Shown piece after piece: positions 60,469-64,000 of a stretch of DNA of 64,000 bases (position 1 is the first letter of the stretch; each line of letters starts with the position of its first letter). The position numbers and the translations under genes were made by a program. The notes under the pieces are model-generated. The model made no database searches. It worked only from the letters and a program-made list of their open reading frames with translations, and was not told where the DNA came from. The DNA is from Bacillota bacterium (GTDB lineage: Bacteria; Bacillota; Clostridia; Acetivibrionales; DSM-1351). The stretch covers positions 45,258-109,257 of the forward strand of contig JAEZUC010000122.1 of NCBI GenBank assembly GCA_023443515.1, written 5' to 3'.

Positions 60469-60654
60469 ATAAACACCTCTCGCTGATTAATATATAGTAA
60501 TTATATAATATTGTGTAAAAAAATGTCAATAGGATGTCATAAATAATGACTATTAGAAAAATTTAGATTGTAATTTTCATTAAGTTACAATATAATAATA
60601 ATATCATTAAATGTAAAAAAATACAAATTTTAATATAGCAGGGAGGAAATACAT

Positions 60655-62001
60655 ATGGGTAATACCGCCTTAACCGGCCTTGTTTCAGCATCCAGTTACA
60701 TAGCTCCTTTTGAGGCAGCAAAAGCAGTTGATGGAATATTAACCCCTGTAAGTAGATGGGTTGGAGAAGTACCTTGTACACTTAGTTTTATGCCAAATAG
60801 TTTGTATGTTGTGAATCGCTGGGTTGTAAATGGCATGGCTTCTGTGGGCTGGGACCAACAGCAATACTATTTGCTTACTTATTTTTTACAAGGAAGCAAT
60901 GATAACGTAACATGGATAACCCTTGACACAGTGGATAACACAAATACCAGCACAATAAGTTACTCTTCTGACAGAACATTTGTTCCAACCGCCGCCTATA
61001 GGTATTATAGGGTAAATGTAACAAGAGGACTAAAATGTAATCCCAACATTGCTTCAATTTCTAATTTCCAGTTGTTTGCTGTAGACCCATCAAGCCAATA
61101 TCTATCAAGCTTGACGATAAACAGCGGTACACTTACACCTGCTTTTAATAAAACTACGTTTGCGTATACTGCTTCAGTTGACTATAGTACGACAAGTATT
61201 GTAGTAACTCCTACCGCAGAAACTCCGAACGCCTATGGCCAAAACGCGGTTATTAGGGTAAATGGAGTTGTAACCGGAAGTGGAACAGGAGCAGCTGTGA
61301 ACCTTGCAGTCGGTGTCAATACTATAACTATTGATGTTACTTCGGCGGTTGGGTACGTAACCCAGAGATACACGCTGACTGTCACAAGGCTTAACAGTAA
61401 CAAACTCACAAGTCTTACTGTTCTTAACGGAACTACAGTACTTACGATGACACCTAATTTTGATAAAAATACTTTCGGGTATACGGTAGAAGTTGATAGT
61501 ACAGTTCAAAGCGTGATGTTAAATGCTACATGTGAAAACCCTGCATCGACTCTGACAATAAACGGAGGGGCTGCTGTCAGCGGTACACCATACGGGCCAA
61601 TTGCATTGCAGACGACAGGGGATACAACAGTAAATATCGCAGTAACTACAGCAACAATGTCACCGCAGACGTATACGGTAACAATTAAGAGGAAAGAGGA
61701 TTTGAGTTTATTAAGTTTATCTGTTAAAAATGGAAAAACATCGCTTACATTGCAACCAACATTTAGCCCAACACAACTGCTATATACTTCAAGCACAAGT
61801 GGAACTACCAGCGTATCCATAACCCCAACTGCAGTTAATTCTAGTGGTGTAAATATTACTGTTAATGGTAATCCAGTAACAAGTGGTACTTCATATAGTG
61901 TGAATAACTTGAAAACAGGAGAAAACACGATTAGTATTGATGTTATATCAAAGATTACAGGAAATAAAAATACTTATATATGTAAAATAACAATATCTTA
62001 A
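60655..62001 (+). CDS. Discoidin-like and cadherin-like beta-sandwich protein
   Basis: 448 residues. Residues ~1-145 resemble an F5/8 type C (discoidin) domain (ASSYIAPFEAAKAVDG ... YLLTYFLQGSNDNVTWITLD ... YRYYRVNVT). Three cadherin-like beta-sandwich repeats of ~100 residues follow (YLSSLTINSGTLTPAFN, LTSLTVLNGTTVLTMTPNFD, LLSLSVKNGKTSLTLQPTFS, each ending in YxxxIxR/V). No signal peptide is visible, although such domains are normally extracellular. It may leave by a non-classical route with the collar proteins. AGGGAGG precedes the ATG. Confidence 0.8.
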   Translation: MGNTALTGLVSASSYIAPFEAAKAVDGILTPVSRWVGEVPCTLSFMPNSLYVVNRWVVNGMASVGWDQQQYYLLTYFLQGSNDNVTWITLDTVDNTNTSTISYSSDRTFVPTAAYRYYRVNVTRGLKCNPNIASISNFQLFAVDPSSQYLSSLTINSGTLTPAFNKTTFAYTASVDYSTTSIVVTPTAETPNAYGQNAVIRVNGVVTGSGTGAAVNLAVGVNTITIDVTSAVGYVTQRYTLTVTRLNSNKLTSLTVLNGTTVLTMTPNFDKNTFGYTVEVDSTVQSVMLNATCENPASTLTINGGAAVSGTPYGPIALQTTGDTTVNIAVTTATMSPQTYTVTIKRKEDLSLLSLSVKNGKTSLTLQPTFSPTQLLYTSSTSGTTSVSITPTAVNSSGVNITVNGNPVTSGTSYSVNNLKTGENTISIDVISKITGNKNTYICKITIS

Positions 62002-62012
62002 TTTATTATGTG

Positions 62013-62048
62013 GCCACACTCTGGTTTTATATACGCTATGAGTGTGGC
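62013..62048. terminator. 9-bp hairpin between the two surface-protein genes
   Basis: GCCACACTC (62013-62021) and GAGTGTGGC (62040-62048) are exact inverted repeats. No T-run follows, so it may be a processing or attenuation element rather than a full terminator. Confidence 0.45.
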
Positions 62049-62070
62049 TATGTATATATAGGAGGGTCAA

Positions 62071-64000
62071 ATGTCAAAAACAGTTAAAAGAATATCTATG
62101 GTAATTTGTATTTTACTTCTGAATGGGATACTGGCATATAATACGGGATATGTCTATGCAGTTGCACCACAGGATCAAAATTTTGATTCACTTTTGGCTG
62201 TGAGTGCAAGTGGACCATACCAAATAGGAGATCTGATTTTTAACACTGATGGTATTATTGACGTAAGAGCATGGGATGCATTAAGTTATGAATCTGGCTA
62301 CGGTCGTACAATAAATGGTTTTAGCGGTATGGCAATGAGTAATGATCCAGATTTAAATAAAAGCCCTACATCCTTCACTATTGAATCAGCAATAGAAAGG
62401 CCATTTAAGCTGGAGTCACTGTATGCATTGATAACTGATGTGGGATCTTCGACTAAGGTGGATATAAAGGGATACAATGGTACATCAGAACGTGTCCATG
62501 TAGAGGGTATTGATTTAACTAAATCGGGTACCTATGGGGATGTTACTTATACGAATAATGTATGCAATTCAGTAGATGGTGAGTACGGCGGACTTCTTTC
62601 TTTCGGGGATAGTTGGTATGATATTAACAGAGTAGTAATTACTGATACTGATACTGATCAGCCCTTGTATATTTCTCTTGACAGCCTTGACTTCTCAAAC
62701 CTTACAGACCTTTCGATAGCTGACGCACCTGAGACTATCGAAGGGCAGAATGCAACCTTCAGAGTAAATCTTACAAGGCCTTACACAAATGCTATAACTG
62801 TTAATTACTCAATCATTCCAGACACAGCAACAGCAGATGATTTGAATACCCCTGCGTCAAATGGTACAATTACTATTCCCACCAATGCAACCTATGGGGA
62901 AATAGTGGTACCAATAAATGATGATCCTGACTATGAAAAAGATGAAACTTTCAAGGTCACCATTTCAAACCCCAGTGTTGGAGGTATTCTAGACAATGAG
63001 GCTACCTGTACCATTAAAGACAATGACTCCCCTCCAAAGGTAAAATTGAGTTTTGATAAAAGCAGTATAGTTGAGAATGGTGGTTCTGCAAAAATAATCG
63101 CTACTCTTTCAAACAAGACCTACGAAAATGTAAAAGTTAATCTCGATTTTACAGGAGCTGTAGCCGGAACTGATTTTAATGCTCCGACTTTAATAACCAT
63201 ACCTGCAAATAGTTTATCCGGTTCAGTTGACATAACTGCACTGGACGATGATATCTTCTCTGATGGAAATAAAAAGGTAACCGTTGGAATAAGCAGTGTA
63301 GACAAAGGAGATATAGGAACATTTACTCCGCCTGAGCTGACAATTACTGATGACGAAACCCAGCCAAAAGTAAACTTAAGTATAACACCGGGGTCAATAT
63401 CAGAAAACGGAACTGATGCGGCAACCGTAAAAGCTACTCTTACAAATAAATCAAGTAAGGCAGTGACTGTAAAATTGACCTTATCAGGTGCTGTGAAAGA
63501 TACGGACTTTACAGTTTTAAGCGATACTATTACAATACCGAGCTTACAGACAACAGGTTCAGTACAAATTAAAGGAATACCAAATAGTAAATTCAATAAT
63601 AACAAGACACTTATAGTAAGTACCTCCGATGCCGATGTTACACACGCAACAACGGGAGCCAGTAAATCAGTTGACTTAACAATAACCAACATTGACGCCA
63701 AGCCCAAAGTAACGGTGGCGCCTGTTGAGTTTAAAGAAATGGATTCAGGTTCTTTAAAGGCAGTATTTACGGTTTCATTATCAGAAGCAAGTGACGAAGC
63801 TGTTACTGTAGATTATTCAACATCAGACGGGTCTGCAAAGAGTCCAAAAGACTATACAAGTACTTCAGGAACTTTAACCATACCAAAAGGCGAAACAAGC
63901 GGCACAATTGAAGTAGATGTAATAAATGACAAATTGGATGAAGAAGATGAAGATTTTTCACTTACCATAAAAAATCCTGCAGGTGCAGATTTGGGTGCTT
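62071..64000 (+). CDS. Secreted Calx-beta repeat protein (3' partial)
   Basis: Open from ATG 62071 (site GGAGGG) to the window end, at least 643 residues. Signal peptide at residues ~10-32 (SMVICILLLNGILAYNTGYVYA). A ~185-residue N-terminal domain follows (FDSLLAVSASGPYQIGDLIFN), then tandem Calx-beta repeats of ~105-110 residues, four visible (SIADAPETIEGQNATFRVNL, LSFDKSSIVENGGSAKIIAT, LSITPGSISENGTDAATVKA, APVEFKEMDSGSLKAVFTV), with the typical DDDPDYEKDETF-like acidic calcium loops and TITDDE ends. A cell-surface or matrix protein, possibly an adhesin; the C-terminal anchor lies outside the window. Confidence 0.85.
   Translation, partial: MSKTVKRISMVICILLLNGILAYNTGYVYAVAPQDQNFDSLLAVSASGPYQIGDLIFNTDGIIDVRAWDALSYESGYGRTINGFSGMAMSNDPDLNKSPTSFTIESAIERPFKLESLYALITDVGSSTKVDIKGYNGTSERVHVEGIDLTKSGTYGDVTYTNNVCNSVDGEYGGLLSFGDSWYDINRVVITDTDTDQPLYISLDSLDFSNLTDLSIADAPETIEGQNATFRVNLTRPYTNAITVNYSIIPDTATADDLNTPASNGTITIPTNATYGEIVVPINDDPDYEKDETFKVTISNPSVGGILDNEATCTIKDNDSPPKVKLSFDKSSIVENGGSAKIIATLSNKTYENVKVNLDFTGAVAGTDFNAPTLITIPANSLSGSVDITALDDDIFSDGNKKVTVGISSVDKGDIGTFTPPELTITDDETQPKVNLSITPGSISENGTDAATVKATLTNKSSKAVTVKLTLSGAVKDTDFTVLSDTITIPSLQTTGSVQIKGIPNSKFNNNKTLIVSTSDADVTHATTGASKSVDLTITNIDAKPKVTVAPVEFKEMDSGSLKAVFTVSLSEASDEAVTVDYSTSDGSAKSPKDYTSTSGTLTIPKGETSGTIEVDVINDKLDEEDEDFSLTIKNPAGADLGA

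Overview
The window looks like chromosomal DNA of an anaerobic, spore-forming, cellulose-degrading clostridium close to Ruminiclostridium (the C. cellulolyticum / C. papyrosolvens group). The reasons are AT-rich DNA with strong GGAGG ribosome sites and frequent TTG/GTG starts, a secreted protein with a type I dockerin (cellulosome), a Tlp spore-protein gene, an Nfn-type transhydrogenase, a ferredoxin-type aldo/keto reductase and a 2-hydroxyacyl-CoA-dehydratase-like pair. The species is inferred, not proven. No rRNA, tRNA, CRISPR array, transposase or integrase was seen.

Layout. 1-2.45 kb: end of nfnA, nfnB and a flavodoxin-like gene. 2.5-8.3 kb: membrane and envelope genes, including a metallophosphoesterase, an AI-2E-type permease, a VanX-like dipeptidase fused to an L,D-transpeptidase domain, and a TauE/SafE permease split into two half-genes. 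8.3-11.6 kb: MoxR / DUF58 / membrane-protein operon. 11.7-14.7 kb: TrmB-type regulator, lysA and ddh (lysine and diaminopimelate). 14.8-19.8 kb: two small proteins, then a dockerin/ricin-lectin/peptidase-like protein and a large repetitive exoprotein. 20.3-24.0 kb: a GNAT gene behind a leader-peptide attenuator, then a multidrug MFS pump and its TetR regulator with two matching operators. 24.1-28.4 kb: small winged-helix-like protein, chemoreceptor, beta-lactamase-family hydrolase.

28.7-45.8 kb is the most interesting part. A GAF-LuxR regulator, broken by a frameshift at an A8 tract, is followed by a 60-bp palindrome and one long co-directional run. That run holds an ABC-2 exporter (ATPase and two permeases), a membrane-anchored 5'-nucleotidase, and a set of stand-alone thiotemplate enzymes: two carrier proteins, two BtrH-like Cys-His-Asp acyltransferases, an adenylating ligase, an ATP-grasp ligase, a BtrK-like PLP decarboxylase, a type II thioesterase, a nucleotidyltransferase, a glycosyltransferase-like protein, an NMP-kinase-like protein and a CYTH protein. 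The ATP-grasp/carrier/decarboxylase/acyltransferase set matches the butirosin side-chain logic (glutamate loaded on a carrier, decarboxylated to a GABA-type thioester, then transferred). No deoxystreptamine or other aminoglycoside-core gene is present. I infer a modular-NRPS-free pathway for an unknown amide product, possibly made in a masked form and unmasked outside the cell.

45.8-54.8 kb: a GGDEF/HD-GYP protein, a DUF2935 protein, an aldo/keto reductase, a membrane glycosyltransferase-like protein, and an HgdB-like/activase pair behind a structured leader that ends in a terminator (a candidate riboswitch or attenuator), then a small protein with a probable ATT start and tlp. 54.8-59.5 kb: a two-subunit NSS transporter with a 34-residue small subunit, an alpha/beta hydrolase, a hemerythrin and a nitroreductase. 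59.6-64 kb: three single-domain phage-collar-like proteins facing two surface-type proteins (discoidin/cadherin-like, and Calx-beta repeats running off the window end).
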